Part shown: positions 47,801-60,017 of the stretch, in pieces
Numbering within the stretch: the first letter of the stretch is position 1
How the letters are laid out: each line of letters starts with the position of its first letter
Source of the DNA: Entonaema liquescens
Taxonomy: Eukaryota > Ascomycota > Sordariomycetes > Xylariales > Xylariaceae
DNA: 64,000 nt
Direction: 5' to 3'
Assembly: GCA_902805475.1 (NCBI GenBank)
Contig: CADCSX010000003.1
Span: 2,294,001 to 2,358,000, forward strand
Notes under the pieces: generated by a model
Told to the model about the DNA's origin: nothing
The model's database searches: none
The model's input: the letters and a program-made list of their open reading frames with translations, nothing else
Program-made: the position numbers and the translations under genes

Positions 47801-50800
47801 TAGTCAGAGTACGCGTCCTGGCTATTAATGGAATAGTCAGTCCAGACTGTGGTCTGACTTGCTCTATTCATCGAATCCGATGTTCTCGGTATCGTAAGAC
47901 TTTGTGCTGTGCCCATGGTCCTTCTTGATTCTATAGAGAAGCGTGAATCTTCCATCGCTTGTTGCCCCTGGCCAGTGGCATCACTCTCTTCCACTTTTTT
48001 AGGGCTGGAGCTTCGAGGAATGGTTGCTGTGGGATCCTTGATGATAGGACCGACGAAGAACTCCTCAATTTCACTCAGGCCAGCACTCGGGCCGCCCTGC
48101 TCACTATTATAAGAAACTTTGCGGGATAGATCGGGTGGTTTAAGTTGAGAGCTATTTTCCCTAAAATCTTGGTTACTTGGGAAGGTAGAATATGCTGGTT
48201 CGCCGAGGCCATGCTCTGGAAGCGGGAAATCCGAATCGCGACCGATTATTGTGACCTTCGTGTGGTACGGCTCGGATGGAAGTGGTTGTAGAGAATATTC
48301 GTCATCGTCATCATCCTGATATGAACCAGGAATATCGTGGTGCTTTTGGGTCTCACTCGTAGTCGGTAAAGGCTCTTTGGGTGACAGATCCGGCTCTGTC
48401 GATGTATCTAATGAAATATTAATTGAGAAGCGGTCGTTGTGAGCACTTTCGTCTTCGAACGGTGATCGATATTCTGCTTTCGAGTACGTTGACTTAGCGT
48501 AATCAGCTTCATTATCCACTTTACTAACATCCAGCCGCAGTGGAATTTCTTGTACTGGCGGGTCTATTTGTGGCTCGACATCAAATTCGGTAGTATTTGA
48601 AATAGCTGAAGGCGGCGCTTCATCTTGCTCCTCGGGGCTTCCGACGGTTGGGAAACTTCCAGGTATACCGAGTGTTGGTGAATCCCTCTCGATTACTCCT
48701 ACCCCTGGAATTTCCGTAACGCTACCTAGACTACTAGGCTGTGTAATATTTGTCGTGATGGTTAACACCGCTTGCTCTGGAGCTGATATTTCATTGTCTG
48801 TCGAGTTTTGGATATCATCGTTCCTTGACTCCTCTTGGCTCCTCTCCTCTAGACGCATTGCTTCGGCGACTAATTGAGCCTCCTTTTCAGCTTCAGCTGC
48901 AGCCTCGGCTTTAGCCTTAGCCTCCTCCTTCCGTTTCTTCTCATCGGCGGCCTTTCTAGCTGCAGTCCGAGCCTCACTTTCCCGGATAGATTTTGTGTAA
49001 GATAACTTAATCTGCTCTCTTCGAGACTCGAAATCGATCGGGCCCATCGATATCTTCCTTCTTCGCGTACTTGGCTCATTAAACCTTATACCTCCCTTAG
49101 AGTCATGATGAGAAGGTGACCGGCCTCTTTCGACAACCTTCATTCTTGAACTAGCCGTGGTTGCAGAGGAAACTGGTTGACGTGGCCGCGAGCTCCGTAG
49201 TGGTGGGGATAATTTCGGGGGAGGCGCTGATATGTACGCGTTAAGTCTTGTGCTACTATTTGGTGTCACGGAACCTAAGCGGTTCGGCCGCCTTGTTGTA
49301 GAACTAGAGCTGCCGCTCGGAGTTTTTGCTCGTGAGGACGGTATTGACTTGGAAGGCTTCCCTTGAATAGCAGGGCGTCTCAACGTAGACGGCGAATTCG
49401 ATCGTGTCGATGTTGGACTAGAAGAACCTGAAGGGCTATTAAGTTTTCGCACTGACACGGGTAATCTTGAAGACGTCGATGGCGGGCCCCGGTCTTTGTG
49501 GGGTCTTGGGTTCGAAGCTTGAGGTTTTTGCGACGGCGCAGGGCCCGGTCTAGTCCCAGCGACGTCGCTTTGCGATCGGCTGTGGGCCTTAGCGGATTTT
49601 AGGTCTTTCGTCTCAGTGTCGTCATGAATCGCGGGACTACCATTCGCGCTACGGTACCAGTCACTAGGCGAAGGCGGTTCAGCATCAGTATGCGAAAAAC
49701 TTCTCTGGCGCAGACCCTTCGGATTGTGGAGATTTGAGTCCGAAGTTCGTCTCGGTCGAACACCTTCGATACCATAACCTGCTGCCCCTGTATCTAGCTC
49801 GCCAGGTGCTATCTCCCCGAATAGAAGGCCCTGAGACTGAGAAACTGGTGGGATCGATCGAGGTGAAGTTGGTGAAAGACTATTCACAGATTTCGACGCC
49901 TGAGTGTGAGATCCAGTCGAGACACGAGGCTTCGCTATGCGGCTCGCAAAGGATTGCGGATTGCTAGATAACTGATCTTCCGGGACCGATTTATTTCGTT
50001 GTGTCGCTCGCGATCCTGTCGACGATCCTGTTCCAGACTCGAAGTCACGCGTCACGGACGACCGCAACGCCGTATACGATGGTTGTCCATTTGTTGGAGA
50101 AGGTCCACTTACTCGGCGATACCTGGGAGATGAAGATGTTTCTCTGGTTGGAATACGCGGGACAGCCTTAGAGGCAGTAGCAGAACCGCTTGGCTGCGCC
50201 ACATTCTGGTCAAATCTTCTCTTCAAATCCTTCACGCTGGGTTGGTGACCACTACGGCCTCCATATGTGGCGTTGGTTGCAGTCTTCGATTTTGAAGTAC
50301 CACTAGACTGTTTGTCGTCGATGGGGGCCGATACAGAGCGTACAGTAGGTCTCACACCGGGCCGTGTCGAAGAATTAGCGGGGTGCCTCGGGGCCGTACT
50401 ACTTCCGTTTGATCGTAACGGAAGACTTTGATCTTGCTTCGGGGGAGGCAAGGTTGACGCCATCAATTCGTTGTGGGCCGGACCTGGCATAGACGTGTGG
50501 ACGCCACGATAAGTTCTATAAAAATCGTCCGGATCTACGACGGCCACGGGCTCGACATTCGTCGCGTTCGCATGGGCGGCTTGGAAGTTACTTGAGGCAT
50601 AGGACGCGAATTCCGACGAAGGGAGCACGGGGTTCTGGCCAAGGCTGGTATCGTAATCGTAATCGTCGTAGTGGGAAGAGTCAAATGCTGCTGGGTTAGA
50701 ATTTAGGTGAGCATAATATTGTTGTCCATGTTGTTGCTGGTGGTCGTAGTGGTGGTAATAGTCATGTTGCTGTTGGTGTCTGGTTGGACTTAGACCAGAC

Positions 50801-50859
50801 TGGGATTCAAAATTATGGGCTGCCAACGTCGCACCAAGGGGTTCCTCCTCTTCCTGCAT
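44829..50859 (-). CDS. DH-BAR-SH3 Rho guanine nucleotide exchange factor (Tuba/DNMBP-like)
   Basis: A 1,973-residue protein from three exons: 46150-50859, 45000-46094 and 44829-44945; introns of 55 and 54 nt with TACTAAC and GCTAAC branch sites. The first 1,200 residues are Ser/Pro/Gln-rich and disordered, with basic patches and an Ala/Glu/Lys-rich helix near residue 640. A DH (RhoGEF) domain follows at about 1,210-1,450 (RLQTIKELIDTEAFFTRDMN; LDSLLIKPMQRITKYPTLL). A BAR-type helical domain spans about 1,460-1,700 (FYTRQVTEYVHEFLQYLSSM; VRKQVIEPFELVIKSYGNPS). A disordered linker leads to a C-terminal SH3 (AASLFEFNIET, GYPYLTYQAGE, GELWLAKNQDD, GWMWSKHFAKL). DH plus BAR implies Rho/Cdc42 activation at curved membranes such as the hyphal tip or septum (inference). 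No frame damage. Gene symbol not assigned because fungal names differ. Confidence 0.9.
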
Positions 50860-53800
50860 TTTCTGGACATCACCCTGACACTCAGGCGCCGATAGATATT
50901 GTACAAGACAAATAGAAAGGGTAGGTAGGTCGTGCCGAGCAAGGGTTCTCTGTCCCAGGCTACGTTGTCGAATAACGTTTGGGTTTGGCTTGAACGTTTC
51001 TAGACTAGGCGACTTGGGTTTTCGAGCTTACAAGCAATTGGATGCCAATGGGTAATGGTGAGGTAGCGAGGTAGCAGTAGGTAGCAGTAGGTAGCAGCAG
51101 GTAGCAAGCAGCAAGCAGCAAGGAGTGTGGGGGAGGGCAGGCGTACAAGCGTGCCGGCCTTGGTGGTCGAAAGGATTTTCGATAGAGCCATTCGATAATT
51201 CATTCGATAATTCTAGGACAAGAAGACCCGCCCCTGGTAAAAGGGTTGCAAGCTGTTTGGTCGTGTGGGAATGTCTCCCGAGTTGATGCGCTGGCAACTC
51301 TAGCATGCAAGATGATTTGGTGAGAATAGTTTGGGGGACGAGAAAGCGATACAGGCTTCGATTGCTCTAGATTAACTACTAAGATTAACGACTAAGGTGA
51401 CGGCTTCTTCTTTTGGTGCATTGAGCCTGCATTGAGCCTGGCAGGTCTGGGTGCGTTTTTGGTGCATTTTTGGTGCAAAAGCTGAGGGTTACCCTTGCCA
51501 ACCAAGGCTTACGTAGTTACCTTGTAACTTATCAACTTACCTGGTTTAGTATGGGGGAGTCGCTATCCGGCCAGGTACTGATCAGTAGGTATCTTGGTAC
51601 GGATTGGCATAGGGTCTCCACCAGGCTTCGTATCTTCGTACAGCTGGGACCTCTAGTCCTCTAGCTCCGTTCCCTATTCCCTGGACTTGGCCTAATAAAC
51701 TCAGATTTCACGCGGGCCTTCTACCTTCCTACCTACTAAAGTAGGCAAGTACAACGGTACCTGTCTAGGATCATGGATCTGATAAATCTGGGAATTGTAA
51801 ACTTAAGGATACGAAAACATGAAATTTAAGGACAAAAGCAATTCCAGCTGGATCGTAACCTTGAAATCTTTCAATAACATAGATTTCTTATTTCTTAGAG
51901 GCTGTCTATGCCATTTCAGTGGTGGAAATGTCCAAGGATCGCAGGGCCGTCTGGCTGTGTGACGATCGAACCGTCGGAAAATCATCTTGCAGATCTGTCT
52001 ACATGCAAAGAGAATAACAACCTTAATTATGATACTTGTATAGGATTTATTAAATCACTATTTATATGCGATATATTTATCTGTCTAATTTGAAAATTAT
52101 GTGGAATCATGTAAATATAGTGAGAGGAAATAAGAATCATATGGATACCTGGTTGTTGTTTGCGAAATGGTTATTATCCCGTCAATCATCATTTGAGACC
52201 TTTGCAAAGATCGTTTTCGGAGCTTAGAATATTGTGTATTACTTCCTACCTTTTTGGTAGACCAGTTTTATATGGGGAAGATGATTTTGTTTAAGCTTAA
52301 AATGATCTTAGGTGATCCGCAAGTTGTAAGCAACATACATACTAACCTACCTATATGTAGGTATCTGATAGAGAAATCAAAATCTTTATATCCCTCAATG
52401 CCATAGTGGAAGAACCACTGAGATACACTGTATCGGTTTCTGGTGTATAGCTTGTTGGTCGCAAGAAAACCTTGGGAGACTAGCTGGCGGTGGAATACGG
52501 CATAAATTCAGACAGGAGTGCATGCAGTTCGCAGCTCGCATGATTTCATCATAACCACTCGCTCATACGCATTATCGGAGAACCAAATCAGTGGAAGGAA
52601 AACCGCAACACTTTTGTCCGATACCGTAATGGGCTTGTGTAAATGGTCTGATGATGGTAGGTGGTAAGCCTTATTATCATAATACATGTGTCGATGTTAT
52701 CATGTTTAGGGACAGATGACTGATGCATCAGGCTGCAATCCTGAGGGGAAAAGTATAGGGGGAGATAGAATTCGCAATTGACGATTAACCCCTTATCAAA
52801 AGATGAGATTAACTTAGACCCCTATTACGACTCTGGAATTGGTGGTCCTTATTCGTCCCGACATTTTTCATCTTGCATGGAACCTTAGCATACCTTTCGG
52901 ATTAATCCAATGGATAATACTGAGTGGCTCTGGTGATGCTTCACGCCACCGTACCTATGTCCTTTTTCTCCTACGTTACCACCCAGGTATTGATGGATGG
53001 TGTTGTTTTGGCATGTACATCTTAGGCGTGACTAAACCTGGTCGGTGAGAATTAGCGAACCAATCTGTTGTAAGACAAAGTATGCGAGTTAAATTACAAG
53101 TTGTAACTACCAATAGGGCCAACATGTCTAAGGAAAAAGTCAAACACTTTTTTATTTGATGTCCAATGCCAATTCAGTAATAGAGCCCAACCCAAAACCC
53201 GGCCAAGCTAGACAAGGAAGAAAGCCGACTGCCGGAATATATCATTACTCAGGTGTATATATCGGAGGGAGGAAGATGTCGTGTCTTCGCATTACGGGAC
53301 GAAACCCCTACTTAACAATTTGAAGTCTTTCTTAAGAGACATATAGCTGAGCATTTATTATTAGATATTCTTTTAGTTTCGATGTAGCACAACTACCCGG
53401 TTATATGTAAAGCAAACCAGTTCGTGTTCAATTAGGATAGATAGATATTACGCGAGGGCGAAATAGGCATAGTTAAACTTGACATAAAGCGCTCAGGTAT
53501 GGAGGATATTAAGAGATATAACCTAATGGTTAAATGCCAACTTACAGGTATCTTCACCTTTAAGTTGTAAGGTACCTAACCTAACCTTACCTAGGTCCTA
53601 CCTTATGTAGGTACTTTAGGAGGTATGTAGGTGTGTATCCACTTTTTCAAGGTGGGCTAATCTGTACACTAGTGCACGGTTAGTTTCCCGTCCGGAGCCG
53701 CGCCGAGTGGGTTTCAAAGCTTTCTACATTAACATTGGATTGATCAATTAGTTACCTACCACATCCGGTACACACTTGGACATGTACCATATGTAACGCA

Positions 53801-53977
53801 ACCCAACAATCCCATCAATCTCATCGTGTATGCACGGATTACGTACACGCGTTTGTTCGAACCGCCCTATGAAAGAATCCGGAGTCGAATTGCAGCTATT
53901 CCCGTCTCCCCTGCTGGTTAGACAGCCCAATACGAACGCCACAACTCGCACTTTGAAGGTCATTATGAGACCATACG
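50860..53977. other. Shared upstream region of the Rho-GEF and TERT genes
   Basis: 3.1 kb between divergent genes. Contains an imperfect (GGTAGCAGTA/GGTAGCAAGC) repeat at about 51058-51120, TAGGTA/TACCTA palindromes near 52345 and 53565-53630, and AT-rich stretches. No coding region was supported. Confidence 0.5.
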
Positions 53978-56900
53978 ATGGTTCATCAAACGAAGCGGAA
54001 GCGTGACGGCACCCGGAAGCTCCCTTTAGATGAGGAGCCACCCACGAAAAAAGGGAGAATAGGGAGGATAGATCCCGAGGGCAATCAACACTCAGCGCCT
54101 CCACAAGCTCAACACCCGGTTCTCAATCAATTTTACTCCCAAGTACTGACCTTGCGTAATTATGTCCTATCAAGACTTCCTATTACGTCTAGACTTAGAA
54201 GGAAGAAGGTTGCTACTGTCGGCATAGACAATCGTACCTCGGACTCACCTCTCTCTGATGTAGAACGATCTTTAGGGGGTTTACTTGATAGCACGCTTAT
54301 TGGCGTACCAACCAACTTGCAAACCCCAAAAGAAAACTCCTTAGAGGGATGGAAGGCTTTCTCCCAGAAAGGGGATGAGTCCTACGTCACGCTATCGAAT
54401 GGTGTTACCGGGTTTGTCGAGACACAAGCACTGGTACGACCTAAAAACCCTTCCCTCGCAGTTGAATGTGCCTATCCGATTGTGTTTGTATACGAGCTAA
54501 TACTAAAAAAAGATTGTAGAATATGTCGTGAGAACGATATTCTCTAGAGAGAAGACCAGCACATGGCCAAAGCATTTACTCTGTGACGGCTATAGTAGAA
54601 ATCATGGCTTAGGGCTACGTGCATTCCGGCCTAACCCTCACGTCGAGGCGTTGAAGCAGTCGCCATGGCCACAACTTCTCGCCCTAATGGGCGACTCAGG
54701 CGAACGCATCATGATAAACTTGCTCCTGGATTGTGCTATATTTACACCTGTGAAAACGGGAGCGAATAATCTCTGTCAGATTAGTGGTAAGCGGTATTAC
54801 TTCGCAGTAAGGGCGAGGTTCGCGTGTTAATCCGAGGCCAGGAAACCCACTCTCAGATGTTGAAGTGTCTAGTCAGGAGAAGCCTGGGAAACAGTCGAGT
54901 AGTTGCGCTGTGAAGACCCCGTCGGAGATTACCTTCGTTCGAAACCGTATGCTGTACGCTCGAGCTTCTCTCAATGCTCATGGAGTTGTACATTTTGGCT
55001 TGAGGCATATCCGTGAGAAACTTACTACATCGTAGATAGTTTGCACAAAATACTGACTATGGCAGATGTATTGAACCGGTCCTTGTACAGCCACCTCGAT
55101 GAAGTTGCAGAACACTCGACTGAGGCCAAACAACGAATGTCACTACAGAACGAAGCCCACACTCTACGAGTTATGATGTACATCTTCCCTCGTCAATTTG
55201 GGCTTCATAATGTGTTCACATCTAAAGTCAATTTCAAGGAGACGGCCCAGCGGCTCAAAGATTATACCCTTCGAGAAGAGGAGATTTTTGAAAAATTTGG
55301 ACGGCTTAACGAGTCTACCGCCCAGGTCAAAATACCTAAAAGACTAAGGGGTGCCGCAAAGGAATTGGTACGAAAAATACAAATCTTACACCAGCGCTGC
55401 TCTTACTCGAAACTCCTTCAACATCATTGCCCAGTAAGTCTACAAAATCGGTGGGCTAGTATTAGCATAACTGATTTGTCTTGAAGCTTCATACTTCTCT
55501 TGTTCACCAAGAAGTAGAGTCAACTGAAGTTAGCACCGGTGACAAACATTTGCGAAAAACAGTTGTATTAAGGAATAAGAAAGCGACTCAACCCTCCCTT
55601 CAGAAAAGAGATCCAGTATCATCTGTCTTCGACCTGGCAACTCCACCAGCAAAGATTTCTGCCTATTGCCAAGCTGTTTTGAAGAAAATCATACCCAATG
55701 GATTCTGGGGCAGCGGCGATGCTGCTCAACTTAACGAGGGCGTGTTTCTCCAGAAAGTAGACCATTTCATATTCTTGAGGCGATTTGAAGGCATGTCACT
55801 TCATGAAGCAATACAGGGTATGAAGGTTAGTGTTCTAAGGCTATCTTGGATTCAAAATTTAAATATATCTAACAACAAAAGTTGACCGAGATAGACTGGC
55901 TTGCACCACCCCGGCTCAGGTCAAGCAATACCTCTCAGACAGATTTGCAGAAGCGCTACGAACTTCTCGGTGAATTTCTTTACTTCATATTCGACTCTCT
56001 CTTGATACCCCTCATTCGCGGCAACTTCTATGTTACAGAGTCAAACACTCATAAGTATAAGTTATTTTTCTTTCGCCACGACGTTTGGCGCTATGTAGCC
56101 GAACCTGCGATGGCTTCTTTAAAAACCAAGATGTTTTCCGAAGTCAACCTCTCACGTGCCCACCAAATTCTCGATTCCCGTGCCCTGGGATTCAGTCAGG
56201 TCCGCTTGTTACCGAAACAGATTGGCATGCGACCGATCATGAACCTGCGCAAAAGAGTCGCTCCCCGAGGAAAATCAAAAGCATTAGGTCCTGGAATCAA
56301 TAGAATCTTGGCCCCGGCGCACGCAATACTCCAATTGGAAAAGGTATGATAGTTCGCACGAGTTACTAAGATCAAGCTTCTAACCTGAACAGACCATGAA
56401 CCCGCAGAAATTAGGAGCTACCATGTTTTCAGTGGGAGACATTTACAAGCGTGTTAAGCCTTTCAAGTCGAGAATCGCTTCGCCTGGCGTAGAGTTATAT
56501 TTCGCGAAAGTAGATGTACAGGCTGCTTTCGATACTATCCCTCAGGCAGCTATCGTAGGCTTGCTTGCCTCCATCCTCGGCAACGTCGATATCAAATATC
56601 AACGTATTCTGAGATTGCATCAAATCTGATAAGTCAAGCGGGTATTAACTCTAAATCGAAACCCGTCAAGAGGTGGCCTTCTGCAGCAATAAGCGACCGC
56701 GATAGTTCTACGTTCATGCAGCATCTTGAATCAACGTGGGCAACTACTAAAAAGAATACTGTGTTCGTCGACAGATGGAAGAAGTATTATGACACTAGCG
56801 AGTTGCTTCAGCTTGTAGCTTCGCACATTCAGCAAAATCTCGTTAAGATTGGGAAGAAATTCTATCGGCAAAGGGAAGGTATTCCGCAAGGATCCATACT

Positions 56901-57968
56901 ATCTTCTACTCTATGCAACTACTTCTATGCCGACCTTGAAATTCATGTCCTATCTTTTCTCGATTCAGACGATTGCCTACTCCTACGGCTTATTGACGAC
57001 TTTCTCCTCATTACTATAGACAAACGGAAAGCCATCCGCTTCGTGGAAACCATGCATCAGGGTGTTCCAGAATACGGAGTGTCCGTAAATCCCCGAAAAA
57101 CTCTTGTTAACTTTGATCTGAAGCTTAATGGCGAGCCCGTCGCAAAGCTGGGTCCTGGTCAACTGTTTCCCTACTGTGGTACTACAATCGACTGCCAGAC
57201 CCTGGATATATCTCGCAATCGAGAAACTGAGGAGACAGGTAAGCATCAAGTTAGTTATATCGAAACTACTAGCTAACGTTATCTAGCTATTTACAACTCC
57301 CTCACGATCGAGTTCTCGCGGATACCAGGACAAACTTTTCAGCGAAAGGTTCTTAGTAAGGCATCCCTCAGCCTAATAGTAGTAATCCCCGAAATTATGA
57401 ATTAACACATATCACAGATGCTTTCAGGATCCAAAGTCACATTATGTTCTTTGATTCGGAGCTAAACTCAGCAAATACTATGTTAAGCAACATCTATTAC
57501 GCCTTTTGCGAGACGGCCACCAAGATGTGGGCATATGCCCGCTGCTTGTCAACGCAGAAGCAACCATCTTCAGCGCTTGTCATTAGTAAGATTAAATCAG
57601 AGTGACCACGCTCGGTATGCTCTATACCATCGTGCTAACACAAATTTTTAGAAACCATATCGAAATTAATCGACGCAGCCTATCTACTCCTTGTAAGCAA
57701 ATCGCGCAAGCTTCGGTACCCCGGTTATGATTGCGATATCAAGAAGCAAGAAGTATCTTGGTGAGTTAAACCCCGTCGCACTAGAAAGGACATTGTTAAT
57801 TGTTTTTGATATAGGCTTGCTTTTAACGCCTTCCAAAAAATCTTAGAGCGAAAGCAATCTAAATACGGCTTGGTTTTGGGTTGGCTCAAGGCCGAAGTCA
57901 GGAAGCTTGGTGTAAAGACAGACATTCGCCATGGACGAGTAACTCAAGTTGTCTGTAATACACTCTGA
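53978..57968 (+). CDS. TERT: Telomerase reverse transcriptase, ten exons, two 1-nt frameshifts
   Basis: Catalytic subunit of telomerase, which copies an RNA template onto chromosome ends in the nucleus. Exons: 53978-54786, 54842-55012, 55066-55433, 55487-55825, 55882-56343, 56393-57238, 57287-57355, 57418-57585, 57652-57760, 57815-57968; introns 48-66 nt. Seen in order: N-terminal FYSQVLTLRNYVLSRLP and RLRRKK; TWPKHLLCDGYSRN; FTPVKTGANNLCQISG; RNRMLYARASLNAHG; the T-motif region MMYIFPRQFGLHNVFTSKV; RT motifs 1/2 (RGNFYVTES; RLLPKQIGMRPIMNLRKR); motif A YFAKVDVQAAFDTIPQ; motif B' REGIPQGSILSSTLCNYFYA; motif C LIDDFLLI; and the helical thumb to the end. Frame breaks: one A too many in the seven-A run 54505-54511, and one T too few at 56607-56608. 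Corrected, the model has 1,164 residues in whole codons with all catalytic aspartates. Its position in unique sequence and family motifs exclude a retrotransposon. Confidence 0.93.
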
Positions 57969-58134
57969 GAGTGCGTAGAATCATGTATTTATAATTCGCA
58001 GACTTGAGTATCCAAGTTAGGCAAGACAAATTATAATCAAGCTACCCCCCATAACCCTTAAACCGTCTATCATCCAGACCATTCTATGTGCATCGCGCCG
58101 CGCTCCGCCATTTCAAGCCAAAATCTATCAGCGC
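57969..58134. terminator. Short convergent 3' region between TERT and the MBOAT gene
   Basis: Only 166 bp separate the two stop codons of converging genes, so their transcripts probably overlap or share poly(A) signals. An AT-rich ATAATC stretch occurs near 58030; no defined signal was identified. Confidence 0.35.
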
Positions 58135-60017
58135 TTAGATTCCAATCCCGCTGTCCCACCAATGCTTTCCCGAATACCACTTTGGCCAGAAATCCCTCTC
58201 GTACCTCCACACACGACGATCTTGCGTGGGCCCGTAACCCAGCCATCTAAACACGGAAAAAGGCACCGGCTCGAAGAGCCACAACCCACAGCGTCCGAAG
58301 TCGTCTACAAGCGCCCAGCTCGTCAACCACATCCACCCGAGCACAAACACCAGGTTACCGAGCCTCCTGACCCACCGCGGCAGGCGACATATCAATGCCC
58401 CTAAAACGCCGCGGGCCAACCACGTCTGCAGCGAGGACCCGACGCCGGCGAGCGCGAAGAACAGCGGCGGAAGCCACCACCTAGAGCGGTCGGGCACGGT
58501 ACTATAACTGCCGGACGCGTGCAAGAAGCCCGACTGGACGAACGCGAGCATAAACGCCGCGACGCGCTGGCCCAGGGACCCGGACCGTACGTACCCGTTA
58601 CGCTCGAGCCAGCGGCCGGGGGCGGCGAACCCGAACCGGAACGTCTGGTGCCACCAGCTGCCCCAGAAGCCGGGCAGGCCGCGGTCGAGGACCTGCGCGA
58701 AGGAGCCGACGGGGGACGGGAGGTGCCAGGGGTGCGCGCGGAAGCGCAGGATGTGCGGGAGTGGGGGGACGAACGCGAGGGCCAAGGCGCCGGAGGCGAA
58801 TGCTAGCTGGAGTGCGGAGAAGACGCCTAGGAAGGAGAAGGTGGCGCGGTAGGCGGAGAGGGCGAGCGGGGAGAGGGATGCTAGGTGTGGGGGGAGAGGG
58901 GCGAGAGAGGCGTGCTCGGGCCCGAGGATGAAGTATGGGTCGGCGGTCATGTGGACGGCGCAGAAGTCGACGAGGAGGTAGCCGGGGATTATGTCGTGGA
59001 ATAAGCGCGTGAGGAAGAAGGACTTGAGGGACAGTTGCCGCGTGTAGCCTTGCTTGCTGCGGTGCGGGCCGACGGCGCTCAGGGGTAGTTGGTAGCCGTT
59101 GATGGTGGGGGGAAGATCGTAGGGTGGTAGGCAAGGGATTGCCCAGTTCCAACCTTAAGGTGAGATGTTAGTTGAATCTTCTCTATGATATTGTGAGCTA
59201 CCTGCTTACCCGTCATGCGGAACGAACCGGCGATGTCGAAAGCCCAGTCTAACCTGGTCCAGAGAGAGCCATCGGCTGGGTATTCCTGCCAGTAGTATTC
59301 AAATTCCTGCTCGGCTTCTAGCTTCTTTAGCGTAGCAAGCAATTCGTCGTCATTTTGGCATTTCCGTAGTGAAGGTACTGCGTCTAAGAGCAACTTCCTT
59401 GATTCTTCTGATAACTCTGTTTGCTCCCAACATGTCTCCGTGGTAGTAGCATCATATTTCCCTCCTTTACGGCTATGAGCCGATCCATTACCGTTAGGGT
59501 TATCTCCATTTAGTTCTAGACCAGTTACATCTGCAGAGTCTACCTTCCCCTTATAACTCTTAGTTGTATGACCATTCTCTAATGGTAAAGATGAAGGAAT
59601 GTTTGGCTCTTTATTTCGAGTGCTTCCCACATCTTGCTGTCTTCTCTTCCTTCTAATTTCCACTCGCTTGGCTTCCCACTGCGGTTTTGTCCAAACCAAC
59701 AAGGTAAAATTCCATATGATAGCCCAAGCACCAATAAGCCCTGCACCGTAGGCAGAGGCAAAGTTATGACTTGAGACGTTAAGTATCACATGGAAATTGA
59801 AAGCCACGGTAAAAGCGAGAACAAGCCATCTAGCTCGGTATAGCCATGGTCGGTTTTTATGTGGTATGGCTAAATAGATAATCGGTATGAACCAATAGCC
59901 AAGCAAGTATAGCGGGACCAAGAAAGGTTTCTTGGTGCCTGTCTCAACATTGTCTTGAAACTTTGCGCGATAGAGTTCCCGATAAATCGATGCTATATCT
60001 GCATCTTGCTGAGCCAT
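58135..60017 (-). CDS. Membrane-bound O-acyltransferase, wax-synthase-like domain
   Basis: Multi-pass membrane protein of 608 residues from exons 59210-60017 and 58135-59153, joined by a 56-nt intron (GTAAGC donor, CTAAC branch, TTAAG acceptor) that rebuilds GSFRMTGWNWAIPCLP. N-terminal hydrophobic segments (PLYLLGYWFIPIIYLAI; LIGAWAIIWNFTLLV) are followed by a charged hydrophilic loop and then further membrane spans. The motif FWGSWWHQTFRFGF with the conserved His near residue 438 matches the wax synthase-like/MBOAT_2 group (PF13813), found in fungal acyltransferases of lipid or secondary metabolism; the substrate cannot be told. Start: ATG at 60017, first in frame. Odd: exon 2 is strikingly GC-rich (about 58380-59060) while exon 1 is not. 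It converges on TERT. Confidence 0.85.

Noticed and set aside
53978..57968. Reverse transcriptase of a LINE element or group II intron
   Set aside because: The T-motif region, telomerase-type N-terminal motifs and spliceosomal introns identify TERT; no endonuclease, gag or terminal repeats.
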